64,000 bases of DNA, taken from Pseudovibrio flavus. Lineage in GTDB: Bacteria; Pseudomonadota; Alphaproteobacteria; Rhizobiales; Stappiaceae. The first letter of the stretch is position 1, and every line of letters starts with the position of its first letter. The notes under the pieces are model-generated. The model was not told the DNA's origin. It saw only the letters and a program-made list of their open reading frames with translations, and did not search any database. Both the position numbers and the translations under genes were made by a program. Location: positions 62,001 through 126,000 of the forward strand of contig NZ_SMMA01000064.1 of the NCBI RefSeq assembly GCF_009711345.1. The letters run 5' to 3'. Below, piece after piece: positions 36,295 to 44,927 of this stretch.

Positions 36295-37098
36295 ATGCAA
36301 AGCTCTCTCAAAATCGCCAGTTGGAATATTAATTCCGTTCGCCTCAGATTGCCGATCGTCGAAAAGCTCATTCTCGACTACGCGCCTGACGTTATCTGCT
36401 TGCAGGAAACCAAATGTCCTGATGGCAGCTTTCCGGAGGCTGCGCTGCGCAAGCTGGGCTACAAGCACATCGAAGTGCATGGCCAGAAAGGCTACCACGG
36501 CGTTGCTTTTATCTCCCGCGTGCCACTGATGGATGTTGAGAGCCGCGAGTTCTGCCAGATGGGCGACACCCGCCACATTGCAGCAACCCTTGATCTAGGT
36601 GGCAGCCCGTTTCGCCTTCATAACTTCTACGTTCCAGCTGGCGGCGATATTCCCGACCCCGAAGTGAACGACAAGTTCGCCCACAAACTGCGCTTCCTTG
36701 ATGAAATGGAAGAATGGTTCAAAACCTTCTCGGGCGAGTCCATGGTCGTCGGTGACTTGAACATCGCTCCTTATGAAACCGATGTTTGGTCCCACAAGCA
36801 GCTTCTCAAGGTTGTTAGCCACACGCCGTTGGAGTGCCAGAGACTTGAAGAAGTGCGCAATGCTGGCCGCTTCGTCGACACCATGCGCAAGCACATTCCA
36901 ATGGAAGAGAAAGTCTACACTTGGTGGAGCTACCGCGCAAAAGACTGGTCTGCTGCCAATAAAGGTCGCCGTTTGGACCACATCTGGATGACGCCTGATC
37001 TGGCAGACAAAAGCCAGAACATCGACGTACTGCGCGATGCCCGTGGCTGGGAAAAACCATCAGATCATTGCCCGGTAATGACGGTTCTTAAAGCGTAA
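36295..37098 (+). CDS. xthA: Exodeoxyribonuclease III
   Basis: ExoIII is a Mg-dependent AP endonuclease and 3'-5' exonuclease in base excision repair. The 267 residues of the endonuclease/exonuclease/phosphatase fold carry WNINSVR, the metal ligand Glu38 in QETK, GDLNIAP and the final catalytic motif SDHCPV. It stands alone, convergent with the quinone oxidoreductase gene eight bases away. The ribosome site is weak (GGA at -10). Confidence 0.95.
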   Translation: MQSSLKIASWNINSVRLRLPIVEKLILDYAPDVICLQETKCPDGSFPEAALRKLGYKHIEVHGQKGYHGVAFISRVPLMDVESREFCQMGDTRHIAATLDLGGSPFRLHNFYVPAGGDIPDPEVNDKFAHKLRFLDEMEEWFKTFSGESMVVGDLNIAPYETDVWSHKQLLKVVSHTPLECQRLEEVRNAGRFVDTMRKHIPMEEKVYTWWSYRAKDWSAANKGRRLDHIWMTPDLADKSQNIDVLRDARGWEKPSDHCPVMTVLKA

Positions 37099-37106
37099 GC
37101 AAACAC

Positions 37107-38084
37107 TCAGGGGCGAAGGATTACTTTGCCCCTTGCCCGCCGTGAGGAAATCTCCTCAAACGCTTGCTCGTAATCTTCCAGAGAATAAACGCCGTGAATA
37201 CGCGGTTTTAAAACACCCGCTTCCAGCCAAGCTAGCAACTGCTCGGTATCCTCGTTAAAGGCCTCAGGCTCTTCTTCAATAGCCCTTCCCCAAAATACGC
37301 CGCGCACATCGCAGCCCTTTAGCAGCATCAAATTGGCAGGTAGGCGCGGAATATCACCCGCCGCAAACCCAACCACGAGATAACGGCCTTTCCACTTCAA
37401 GGCCCGTAGCGCTTGCTCGGCATAATCTCCGCCTACAACGTCATAGACCACATCAACACCGCTACCGCCGTCGACGCTCTTCAGTTCAGCCTTGAGATCT
37501 TGCTCAGCATAGTTGATCAGCTCATCAGCGCCGTGTTCGCGGGCGATCTCCAGTTTTTCAGCAGAAGACGCACAAGCTATCACCTTTGCGCCCATCGCCT
37601 TAGCAATCTCTACAGCTGCAAGGCCTGCCCCGCCTGAAGCGCCAAGCACAGCAACCGTTTCGCCAGCTTTAACCTGCGCGCGATTGCGCAGACCGTGGAT
37701 CGCAGTTCCGTATGTGATCATCACACCGGCAGCATGATTATCATCCACCGCTGCCGGAAGCTTGAAGCACTGCTCTGCAGGCAAGGTTACCTGCTGACGC
37801 GCCGCACCCCATTTGGTGTAGGCCATGACACGATCACCAACGCTAAGGTTTGTGACCTCACTTCCAAGCGCCTCAACCTCACCCGCAAGCTCCCCCGCCG
37901 GAGAAAACGGTAGATCTGGCTTGAATTGGTATTTGCCTTGAATGATCAGAGTATCAAAGAAGTTCAGCGCCGCTGCATTCACCCGCACCCGCACTTGGGT
38001 TGGCCCCAACGGCTCATCGGCCCCAAGCATTTTTAGTGAAAGGCTGGAAGCCGGTCCAAATTCGCTGCAAATTAACGCCTTCAT
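37107..38084 (-). CDS. Zinc-independent quinone oxidoreductase (MDR superfamily)
   Basis: The 325-residue protein has the MDR fold: FSPAGELAGEVEALGSEVTNLSVGDRVMAY near 61-90, VLGASGGAGLAAVEIAKAMGAKVIA near 144-168 for NADPH binding, and no zinc-binding cysteines. It resembles NADPH:quinone reductase QorA and zeta-crystallin-like enzymes. The substrate is not certain; quinones or enals are typical. It is divergent from the TrmH-type methyltransferase gene. Confidence 0.88.
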   Translation of the reverse strand: MKALICSEFGPASSLSLKMLGADEPLGPTQVRVRVNAAALNFFDTLIIQGKYQFKPDLPFSPAGELAGEVEALGSEVTNLSVGDRVMAYTKWGAARQQVTLPAEQCFKLPAAVDDNHAAGVMITYGTAIHGLRNRAQVKAGETVAVLGASGGAGLAAVEIAKAMGAKVIACASSAEKLEIAREHGADELINYAEQDLKAELKSVDGGSGVDVVYDVVGGDYAEQALRALKWKGRYLVVGFAAGDIPRLPANLMLLKGCDVRGVFWGRAIEEEPEAFNEDTEQLLAWLEAGVLKPRIHGVYSLEDYEQAFEEISSRRARGKVILRP

Positions 38085-38232
38085 AGGGGCAGAACTCCCG
38101 CTCTTCTACAACTCTTGATGATCATCGCAGAGTATTGTCAAAACCCAAAGCCGAGCAAATTGGCGAAAGGTTGCAATTTGCCCGCCAGCCGATGTAAGAC
38201 CCACCAAAACCGAACCAAGAGAAAGCGAAAAA

Positions 38233-38790
38233 ATGCGCGGCTATTTTGCGGTTGGCTCTGAGGGCCTTTCCAAACCAATGAACATCGGCACGCTTATGCG
38301 CACTGCCCATGCATTCGGGGCCAGCTACTTCTTCACCGTAGATGCTGACCCACGGCTGGGGCACCGCGCTCCGCGGTCTGACACTTCCAAAAGTCACGAT
38401 CACCTTCCATATTTCAAATGGAACAACATCGACGAGATGATGTTCCCGCGTGGCTGTAAACTGGTTGGCGTTGAACTGACCGATGATGCAATCGAACTCC
38501 CAAGCTTCGGCCACCCTTTGCAGGCAGCGTATGTGCTTGGCCCTGAACGCGGCAGCCTTTCTCCGCAGATGCAGGAAAAGTGCGACTACATCGTCAAGAT
38601 CCCGACCAAGTTCTGCGTGAACATCGGCATTGCCTGTTCCATCGTTTTGTACGACCGCTTCCTCGCGCATGGAAAATATGCGCCGCGTTCGCTCACAGCT
38701 GGCGCTCCAAAAGACCCGCTGATCGAACATATTCACGGCGGCCCAAAGTTCCGTAGCGATCGCCGCTTGCCGGGCATGGGTGACAAATAA
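38233..38790 (+). CDS. SpoU/TrmH-family RNA 2'-O-methyltransferase
   Basis: This compact 185-residue SPOUT protein has the three SpoU motifs: NIGTLMRTAHAFGA near residue 17, YVLGPERGSLS near 101, and IPTKFCVNIGIACSIVLYDR near 124, which form the knotted SAM pocket. Members methylate ribose 2'-OH in tRNA or rRNA; the target is not readable here. A palindromic hairpin follows the stop (38811-38858). Confidence 0.85.
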   Translation: MRGYFAVGSEGLSKPMNIGTLMRTAHAFGASYFFTVDADPRLGHRAPRSDTSKSHDHLPYFKWNNIDEMMFPRGCKLVGVELTDDAIELPSFGHPLQAAYVLGPERGSLSPQMQEKCDYIVKIPTKFCVNIGIACSIVLYDRFLAHGKYAPRSLTAGAPKDPLIEHIHGGPKFRSDRRLPGMGDK

Positions 38791-38810
38791 GCAATCAAGT
38801 GATTCGCTGG

Positions 38811-38858
38811 TTAACCACAGAAGGCCTATCCGGCGCGGTTGGTACCTTCTGTGGTTAA
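38811..38858. repeat. Large perfect inverted repeat (14-base arms)
   Basis: Bases 38811-38824 are the exact reverse complement of 38845-38858, with a 20-base GC-rich loop. Beyond the arms, pairing resumes after a 2-base bulge (CGC/GCG). An AT-rich stretch ending in five T residues follows 15 bases later, so a terminator or a REP-like element is possible. Confidence 0.7.
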
Positions 38859-39247
38859 GCGATTCATTAAATTTTTCACAAGAGTCCCCAGCGCGAGATT
38901 CTCACCCCCTCGCCCATAAAAAATTGCCCCGAAAATTCACAGGAAGTTATCCCCTTAACAAGAAGCACTCAGGGGTTTTGGTGCGGCACATTTTGACAAG
39001 GCCGCCCCCTAAGAACGCCAGTCAATGATAAGCATTTGAATTTACTTGCATTTCATCGCAGCGGAAAATTCAGTAAGTGGCAAAACATCCTCAAACAAAC
39101 GTATTCTAGAGACATTTTTTAAGCACAATTTTCGGCGTAGCCGCCTTAGTCTCGCCAGTTTCTTCGGCTTTTCGTAGGCGCTAGAGGTGGTCTGCAACAA
39201 CGCATTTCAACATTGCGATAGGGTCTTCAACCCTTTTGTAACCATCA

Positions 39248-39262
39248 TTAAGGTAACCTTAA
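39248..39262 (+). promoter_or_regulatory. CtrA-like site upstream of ialB
   Basis: TTAA-GGTAACC-TTAA has two TTAA half-sites spaced by exactly seven bases and is itself a perfect palindrome around one central base. It lies 70-84 bases before the ialB start, a position suited to RNA polymerase activation. Confidence 0.6.
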
Positions 39263-39331
39263 GACAAACTTTTCTATGAAGGCTGGTAACGTTTCCACGG
39301 TGTTCAGCGCAAACAAAGCGGTTTGGAGAAG

Positions 39332-39835
39332 ATGCAAGCACGTATCCTGATGACTGCCATCCTGGCTCTCGGTTTTTCAGCGACTGCAAATGCGCAGTCA
39401 CCATCATTGCTAAAACAACATAGAGACTGGGCGACCTATACCTACACGGGTCAAAACGGCAAGGTATGTTACGCTCTGTCCAAGCCTACCCAGCTTCTGC
39501 CGACAGACCGTAACCACGGCGATGTCTATTTTTTCGTTTCTAACCGCCCGAATGAGCGCGTTAAGAACGAGCCAAGTGTAATTGTGGGCTATAACTTCAA
39601 AGAAGGCTCAACAGTTACGGCTGATGTTGACGGAAAGAAATTCAACCTGTTCACCAAAGGTGACGGTGCTTGGGTTCAAAACGCAGCAGAAGAGCAGCGC
39701 CTGATTTCTGCAATGAAAGCAGGCCGCAGCATGACTGTTACCGGCGCATCCAGCCGCGGCACACAGACAAGCTACACGTTCTCGCTCAGCGGCATTACCG
39801 CAGCGGTGAACGATGCAGACAAATCCTGCCAGTAA
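39332..39835 (+). CDS. Invasion-associated locus B (IalB) family protein
   Basis: The 167-residue protein has a signal peptide (cut after ANA-Q) and the IalB domain: WATYTYTGQNGKVCYALSKPT, a Cys pair (about 46 and 166) and SSRGTQTSYTFSLSGITAAV at the end. IalB of Bartonella promotes red-cell invasion, but the family is general in Hyphomicrobiales and its molecular function is unclear. GGAGA five bases before ATG 39332 decides the start over TTG 39323. A CtrA-like site lies upstream and a strong terminator follows. Confidence 0.85.
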   Translation: MQARILMTAILALGFSATANAQSPSLLKQHRDWATYTYTGQNGKVCYALSKPTQLLPTDRNHGDVYFFVSNRPNERVKNEPSVIVGYNFKEGSTVTADVDGKKFNLFTKGDGAWVQNAAEEQRLISAMKAGRSMTVTGASSRGTQTSYTFSLSGITAAVNDADKSCQ

Positions 39836-39848
39836 GGCAGAACAAGAG

Positions 39849-39871
39849 ATGGCCCTGCGGGGCCATTTTTT
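39849..39871 (+). terminator. Terminator of the ialB-family gene
   Basis: ATGGCCC (39849-39855) pairs with GGGCCAT (39860-39866) around a 4-base loop and is followed by a T tract. Confidence 0.9.
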
Positions 39872-40092
39872 ATGCCCCTATTTTCTTTGCAAAAACAAAG
39901 ATTTGATTAGCTAATTTGGCACGACAGCAGCTTCGCTTGCGTCTGGGGGCTTCCACTTGCAGCAAATTGCGGTATAACCTGCCGCAAAAGGCGTTTGCGT
40001 CAGCACGCGCCAGTAATGCTATTTTGAAGCGGCGGCGCGCGGACAAACGCAGCGAACCCGCTGTTCTCTCAAGAAACCGATGGAAAAGAAGT

Positions 40093-41343
40093 ATGGCGAT
40101 TTCGCTTGATATCGCGCACAAGCCGGCAGATGAAACCGCAAACGCCGCAGCCGCGCACATTGCCGCCCCTGCGGTCACTGAGGAAAAACCGTCTCTGATT
40201 GGTCTGGACCGCGATGATCTGGCAAGAGCGCTGGAAGCTGTCGGCGTTCCGCCAAAACAAGTTCGTATGCGCGTGAACCAGCTTTGGCACTGGCTCTATA
40301 TTCGCGGCATTTCCGACTTCGACAAAATGTCCAACGTGTCGAAGGATCTGCGCGCGCGCTTGAAGTTCGCCTTCACAATCGAGCGCCCTGAGCTGGTTAC
40401 CGAACAGATCTCCGTTGATGGCACTCGCAAGTGGCTGTTCCGCTTCCCGTCTCGCGGCGCAGGTAAGCCGGTTGAAGTTGAAACCGTTTATATTCCTGAA
40501 GAAGATCGCGGCACCTTGTGCATCTCTTCCCAGGTTGGCTGTACACTCACCTGCACCTTCTGCCACACCGGCACCCAGAAGCTGGTGCGTAACCTGACTG
40601 CGGAAGAAATTCTGTCCCAGCTCCTCATGGCGAAAGACAGACTGAACGACTTCCCTGATGCAGACGCACCTGAAGGTGGATTGGATACCAGCTCCAACCG
40701 TCGTAGAATCACAAACATTGTGATGATGGGCATGGGCGAGCCGCTCTACAACTTCGACAACGTGAAGAAAGCGCTGCTCATCGCCTCTGATGGCGATGGT
40801 CTGTCTCTTTCCAAGCGCCGCATCACACTGTCCACCTCTGGTGTGACCCCGGGTATCCCGAAAACCGGTGAAGAAATCGGTTGTATGCTGGCGATCTCGC
40901 TTCATGCAGTAACCGACGAGCTGCGTGATGTGCTGGTTCCGATCAACCGCAAATACAAGATCCAAGAGCTTCTGGATGCGTGCCGCGCCTATCCGGGTCT
41001 GTCCAACGCCAAGCGTATCACCTTTGAATATGTGATGCTCAAAGGCGTGAACGACAGCCTTGAAGACGCGAAGAAGATGGTTCAGCTGCTCAAAGGCATT
41101 CCTGCAAAGATCAACCTTCTGCCATTTAACCCATGGCCGGGCTCTCCTTACGAGTGTTCCGATTGGGAGCAGATTGAAGCGTTTGCTGACGTTGTGAACC
41201 GCGCAGGCTATGCATCGCCAATCCGCACCCCACGCGGCCGCGATATCTTTGCCGCATGTGGTCAGCTGAAGTCTGAATCCGAACGCCTGAAAAAGGCAGA
41301 GCGTGAAGCTTTGGAACAGGCACAGGCGGCAGGCGAAGCGTAA
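40093..41343 (+). CDS. rlmN: Dual-specificity 23S rRNA A2503 / tRNA A37 C2-methyltransferase
   Basis: RlmN is a radical-SAM enzyme that methylates C2 of A2503 in 23S rRNA and A37 in some tRNAs. The 416 residues contain the cluster motif CTLTCTFC (Cys150, 154, 157), [36 protein letters not shown] and the end segment with [13 protein letters not shown], which holds the methyl-carrying cysteine. ATG 40093 is chosen because GGAAAAGAAG precedes it; the frame is open to 39916 without homology. The strong terminator 41382-41409 follows. Confidence 0.96.
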   Translation: MAISLDIAHKPADETANAAAAHIAAPAVTEEKPSLIGLDRDDLARALEAVGVPPKQVRMRVNQLWHWLYIRGISDFDKMSNVSKDLRARLKFAFTIERPELVTEQISVDGTRKWLFRFPSRGAGKPVEVETVYIPEEDRGTLCISSQVGCTLTCTFCHTGTQKLVRNLTAEEILSQLLMAKDRLNDFPDADAPEGGLDTSSNRRRITNIVMMGMGEPLYNFDNVKKALLIASDGDGLSLSKRRITLSTSGVTPGIPKTGEEIGCMLAISLHAVTDELRDVLVPINRKYKIQELLDACRAYPGLSNAKRITFEYVMLKGVNDSLEDAKKMVQLLKGIPAKINLLPFNPWPGSPYECSDWEQIEAFADVVNRAGYASPIRTPRGRDIFAACGQLKSESERLKKAEREALEQAQAAGEA

Positions 41344-41381
41344 TCACGCAGCTTGCATTCCGCGTATAGGCCGATAGAAAC

Positions 41382-41409
41382 AAAGAGCACCCTTAGCGGT
41401 GCTCTTTTT
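41382..41409 (+). terminator. Terminator of rlmN
   Basis: A perfect 10-base stem (41382-41391 with 41398-41407) with a 6-base loop leads into a T tract. Confidence 0.92.
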
Positions 41410-41427
41410 GATTCAAAGGACGATTTG

Positions 41428-41877
41428 ATGGTTGATGGCGGCAAACTGTTTGTGCAGCTTTTAAGAATTGTGTTTGGCTTCATTGCTGCAATGCTGGCCG
41501 CAGCCCTGTTTATCTCTTGGGGCTATTTTCAAACCACCGCCCCATCAGACGACCCTGTGGCTTTCGCTGCCATGATCTGGAGTTCGTTTGTTGCCGCGAG
41601 CATCTTCGGCGGCCTCTCCTTCATCCCGGCAGGTATCGCCATCATCATTGCCGAGGCTTTCAAATGGCGTAGCCCTCTCATTCATATGGGCGCTGGCGGT
41701 CTCATCGCCATCGGGCTATGGACCTTGGGTGGCCAAATGCCGGATGCAGAGCTGGAATATGCGCTACGCCCCGGCTCCAATATCGCCATGGCAGCAGGCT
41801 TTATCGCAGGCTTTGTTTATTGGCTGTTTGCAGGAAGAAAATCAGGCTACTGGCGTATCCAGCCAAAAGCAGAATAA
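41428..41877 (+). CDS. Uncharacterised four-helix membrane protein
   Basis: This protein of 149 residues has four hydrophobic segments (about 9-32, 42-70, 80-97 and 115-135). Its start is ATG 41428, with AAAGGA about seven bases upstream. I do not recognise the family. Small polar residues are frequent in the helices, and a short tail GRKSGYWRIQPKAE ends in the cytosol. It follows the rlmN terminator closely but has its own terminator (41881-41920). No functional inference is justified. Confidence 0.7.
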   Translation: MVDGGKLFVQLLRIVFGFIAAMLAAALFISWGYFQTTAPSDDPVAFAAMIWSSFVAASIFGGLSFIPAGIAIIIAEAFKWRSPLIHMGAGGLIAIGLWTLGGQMPDAELEYALRPGSNIAMAAGFIAGFVYWLFAGRKSGYWRIQPKAE

Positions 41878-41880
41878 ACA

Positions 41881-41920
41881 AAAAGGCGCTTCTCGATATC
41901 CAAGAAGCGCCCTTGTTTTT
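41881..41920. terminator. Bidirectional terminator between the membrane protein and the P-type ATPase
   Basis: GGCGCTTCT (41885-41893) pairs perfectly with AGAAGCGCC (41903-41911). A runs on the left and T runs on the right let it stop both convergent transcripts. Confidence 0.9.
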
Positions 41921-41921
41921 G

Positions 41922-44354
41922 TCAGCGATCTTTCAAAAGCCGCAGAGCGTTGGCAACAACCACCAGCGTTGCACCCACATCGCCAAGGATTGCTGCCCAA
42001 AGGCTGGAAAGTCCCATGGCTGTCAGCACGATCAACGTACCCTTCACCACGAACGCGAAGATGATGTTCTGGTGAATGGTGGAGAGCGTACGGCGGGAAT
42101 GATGGATCAACCAAGGCAGCTTGGAAAGATCATCCTTCATCAGCGCGATATCAGCGGTTTCAATCGCCGCATCAGAGCCAATAGCGCCCATGGCGATACC
42201 GAAGTTGGCACGGGCCATCGCCGGGGCATCGTTCACACCATCCCCGATCATCGCCACAGTGGCATAGCGCTCGGACAGTTTCTCAACAGCGTGAACCTTG
42301 TCTTCCGGCAGTAACTCGGCGCGTACCTCATCGATACCAACAGCCTTCGCTACCCGCTCAGCGGTTGCCTTGTTATCGCCGGTCAACATAATCAGCTTTT
42401 CAACGCCCGCTTCATGAAGTTCGCGAACAAGCGCCTCGGAGGTCTCCCGCAAGCTGTCGGAAAGAGCGATCAAGCCGCAAACATGATCGGCAGAACCAAC
42501 GGCAACGACGGTTTTGCCCTGCGCTTCAAACGCTTTGGCTTGTTCATCAGCCGCCCCGATGTCGATCTGCTTTTCATTAAGGAAGCGGCGCGAGCCAAGC
42601 CAGTAAGACTGGCCGTTATAATCACCGCTTAAACCACGACCAGCAAGAAGCTCAACGTTTTCAGCAGGAGCAAAGGCAACGCCCTCTTCTTCCGCTTTTG
42701 TGAGAATGGCACGGGCTAAAGGATGGGAGCTACGCGCTTCCAATGATGCTGCCCGTTCCAGAACGTCCGCTTCGCTGTGCCCGTTCAGAACATAAACATC
42801 GGTTACTGATGGAACACCTTTGGTGATGGTTCCGGTTTTATCGAAAGCGAGCGCTTTCAGGCGCGATGGCAGCTCAAGGAAAACACCGCCTTTGATGAGA
42901 ACGCCGTTACGAGCTGCGGAGGTCAAGCCAGCCACAATGGAAACTGGCGTGGAGATAACCAGCGCACACGGGCAAGCAATCACCAGCAGAACCAGCGAAC
43001 GATAGAACCATTCGACCCAGTCCGCCCCAAACAGAAGCGGAGGCAAAACAGCCATAGCAATCGCCAGCAGCATGACAGCTGGCGTATAGATGCGGGCGAA
43101 CTTTTCAACCCACTGCTCGGCGGCAGCACGGCGACCTTGCGCTTCACTTACCAGCCGAATGATCCGCGCCAGCATGGTGTCGTCAGCCGCTTTTGTGGCC
43201 TCTACCTCGAAGGTTCCTTCACCATTAATAGTGCCGGCGTAAACTTCATCGCCAACCTCTTTGATGACAGGAACGCTCTCACCGGTAATCGGTGACTGAT
43301 CAACGCTGCCAAGGCCCTTGCGCAAAACGCCATCCAACGGAATGCGGTCACCACCACGAACAATAAACCGCGCTCCAACAGCAACGTCTTTAGCCGGAGT
43401 ATCAATTTCGCGGCCATTATCCAGCAGAACGCGCACTGTTGTTGGGGCAATGTCCATTAGCGCGGCAACAGCGCGGCGGGCGCGGCCGACACTCCAGCTT
43501 TCCAGATAAAGAGACAGAGAAAACAGGAAGGCGACTGTCGCCCCTTCAAACCACTCGCCAATGCCAATAGCGCCAGCAACAGCGACAAGCATAAGCAAGT
43601 TCATATCCGGTCTAAGCGTGCGGATGGCATAAAGCGCCTTGGGAGCTACAAAGCGTGCGCCTGTAAAGATTGCGGCGAGATAGAAGACCTCTGTGCCGAA
43701 GCTAACACCAGCGCCGGAAGTGAGGCCAGCTGTGAATGCTGGTGCGAAATAAGAGATTGCCTGAAGAATGAGGGCTGCGCCCCACAGGATACCGGAGGCG
43801 AGCGTCCAATTGCCAAGGCGTCTGTGCTGGAGGCTTTGCGCTTCCTGCGCTTCCTCCTGCTTCCAAGGCGCAGCTTTCATACCGGTAGAGTTGACCGCCT
43901 TAATGATAGCTGCATCAGCAACACGCCCTGCCTCTGGTGAGACAATCATTCTTGCATTGAGAACATCAAAGGCGAGGCTTTCGCGGTCACCCACCACAGG
44001 GCCAACCACACGGCGTAGAATTGCAATTTCTTCAGCGCAGCAAAGCCCTTCAACACGGAAGGAGCGAGATCCGGCAGCTTCTTTTATCGGGGCAACAGCT
44101 ACTTCTTCGGCTGTAGAGGAGCAACCACAGCCCCCTCCACAACCGCTCGTTCGCTCGGGCTCTTCTTCTGCCTCAGCGTGGACGTGCGAATGGTCGCCGC
44201 CGCCACAGCAACTGCTGGCCGCTTTCGGCTCATCGCAGCAGCTGTCTGCAACTGCCACAGTTTCGGTCGCCTGCGTACTGCAGCAACCGCAAGAGTGGTC
44301 GTGATCTCTGTGATTTACGTCTCTGGCAACGCTATGATCGTAAGAGCAAGCCAT
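41922..44354 (-). CDS. Zn/Cd/Pb-exporting P1B-type ATPase with CCxxE metal motif
   Basis: This 810-residue heavy-metal ATPase pumps divalent soft metals out of the cytosol. The core motifs are complete: membrane CPC (VIACPCALVIS), phosphorylation site DKTGTITKG, SSHPLARA, GDNKAT and GDGVNDAPA. The first 80 residues contain 11 Cys and many His in clusters, a likely metal buffer. A ferredoxin-like domain follows in which the usual GMxCxxC is replaced by GLCCAEE (Cys105, Cys106, Glu109), like the GICCTSE site of plant Zn-ATPases HMA2/HMA4. I start at ATG 44354 with GGAG before it; ATG 44366 is possible. A MerR-type promoter lies upstream. Confidence 0.93.
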   Translation of the reverse strand: MACSYDHSVARDVNHRDHDHSCGCCSTQATETVAVADSCCDEPKAASSCCGGGDHSHVHAEAEEEPERTSGCGGGCGCSSTAEEVAVAPIKEAAGSRSFRVEGLCCAEEIAILRRVVGPVVGDRESLAFDVLNARMIVSPEAGRVADAAIIKAVNSTGMKAAPWKQEEAQEAQSLQHRRLGNWTLASGILWGAALILQAISYFAPAFTAGLTSGAGVSFGTEVFYLAAIFTGARFVAPKALYAIRTLRPDMNLLMLVAVAGAIGIGEWFEGATVAFLFSLSLYLESWSVGRARRAVAALMDIAPTTVRVLLDNGREIDTPAKDVAVGARFIVRGGDRIPLDGVLRKGLGSVDQSPITGESVPVIKEVGDEVYAGTINGEGTFEVEATKAADDTMLARIIRLVSEAQGRRAAAEQWVEKFARIYTPAVMLLAIAMAVLPPLLFGADWVEWFYRSLVLLVIACPCALVISTPVSIVAGLTSAARNGVLIKGGVFLELPSRLKALAFDKTGTITKGVPSVTDVYVLNGHSEADVLERAASLEARSSHPLARAILTKAEEEGVAFAPAENVELLAGRGLSGDYNGQSYWLGSRRFLNEKQIDIGAADEQAKAFEAQGKTVVAVGSADHVCGLIALSDSLRETSEALVRELHEAGVEKLIMLTGDNKATAERVAKAVGIDEVRAELLPEDKVHAVEKLSERYATVAMIGDGVNDAPAMARANFGIAMGAIGSDAAIETADIALMKDDLSKLPWLIHHSRRTLSTIHQNIIFAFVVKGTLIVLTAMGLSSLWAAILGDVGATLVVVANALRLLKDR

Positions 44355-44387
44355 CGTCGACTCCATGCAAGAATTTATCCTGCACGC

Positions 44388-44418
44388 ACAATAGGACCTA
44401 CAACGATTGTAGCTTCAA
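44388..44418 (-). promoter_or_regulatory. MerR-type promoter of the metal ATPase gene
   Basis: On the minus strand TTGAAG (44413-44418) and TATTGT (44388-44393) are separated by 19 bases rather than 17. The spacer holds the perfect palindrome CTACAA-TCG-TTGTAG (44398-44412). A long spacer with a dyad is the hallmark of promoters twisted open by MerR-family metal sensors such as ZntR/CadR. Confidence 0.85.
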
Positions 44419-44437
44419 GCGTTTTTTGAAACTTTTT

Positions 44438-44926
44438 TCAAAGCTTGGAAATGCCGTCTTTATCCTGTGCTGTTTCCGCAGCTTGCGCAACGCTGCGCCC
44501 ATCAGCCAGAACAGCATCGGCAAGAATTTCAGCAAGCGGAACAAGAACAAACGCGCGCTCACCCATACGCGGGTGCGGAACCTGCAGCCCGTGTTCTTCA
44601 ACTGTTTCAGCCCCGTAAAGCAGGAGATCGATGTCGATTACACGCGGTCCCCAGCGCTCATCGCGCACACGGCCCAGCTTTGCTTCAATGTTCAAGCAGG
44701 TCGCAAGCAGATCAACGGGTGCTAGAGTGGTCATAGCCGTTACGCAGCAATTGCGATAATCGTCTTGAGGAACAGGACCCCAAGGCGGGGTGCGGTAATC
44801 GGAAGAGCGATCCAGAACATCAATGCCATCTACCGCCTGCAGCGCTTCAATCGCCGCGTCGATCATGGCTTTGGTGTCGCCCATATTGGAGCCGAGCCCG
44901 AGAGCTACTTTCACAGGTTCACGCAT
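44438..44926 (-). CDS. folK: 2-amino-4-hydroxy-6-hydroxymethyldihydropteridine pyrophosphokinase
   Basis: FolK transfers pyrophosphate from ATP to hydroxymethyldihydropterin, the step before dihydropteroate synthase in folate synthesis. The 162 residues show LGLGSNMGD, YRTPPWGPVPQDDYRN, and the family signature RWGPRVIDIDLLLYG with PHPRM. ATG 44926 is chosen: GGAGCTTGGAGC from the end of folP serves as ribosome site and the folP stop is one base away. The two genes are translationally linked. A folB gene, often between them, is absent here. Confidence 0.95.
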   Translation of the reverse strand: MREPVKVALGLGSNMGDTKAMIDAAIEALQAVDGIDVLDRSSDYRTPPWGPVPQDDYRNCCVTAMTTLAPVDLLATCLNIEAKLGRVRDERWGPRVIDIDLLLYGAETVEEHGLQVPHPRMGERAFVLVPLAEILADAVLADGRSVAQAAETAQDKDGISKL

Positions 44927-44927
44927 A

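Larger units (their letters stand above)
38791..39331. other. Gene-poor gap between the TrmH-type gene and ialB
   Basis: These ~540 bases hold a large perfect hairpin (38811-38858) and a CtrA-like site (39248-39262) but no convincing reading frame. An 82-codon open frame at 38780-39028 has no recognisable sequence and starts inside the upstream gene. Confidence 0.5.

Noticed and set aside
38780-39028. 82-codon frame after the TrmH-type gene
   Set aside because: It starts within the upstream gene and runs through the perfect inverted repeat; no ribosome site or family.
39916-40092. 59-residue extension of rlmN
   Set aside because: Arg-rich, no homology, and a clear ribosome site exists right before ATG 40093.
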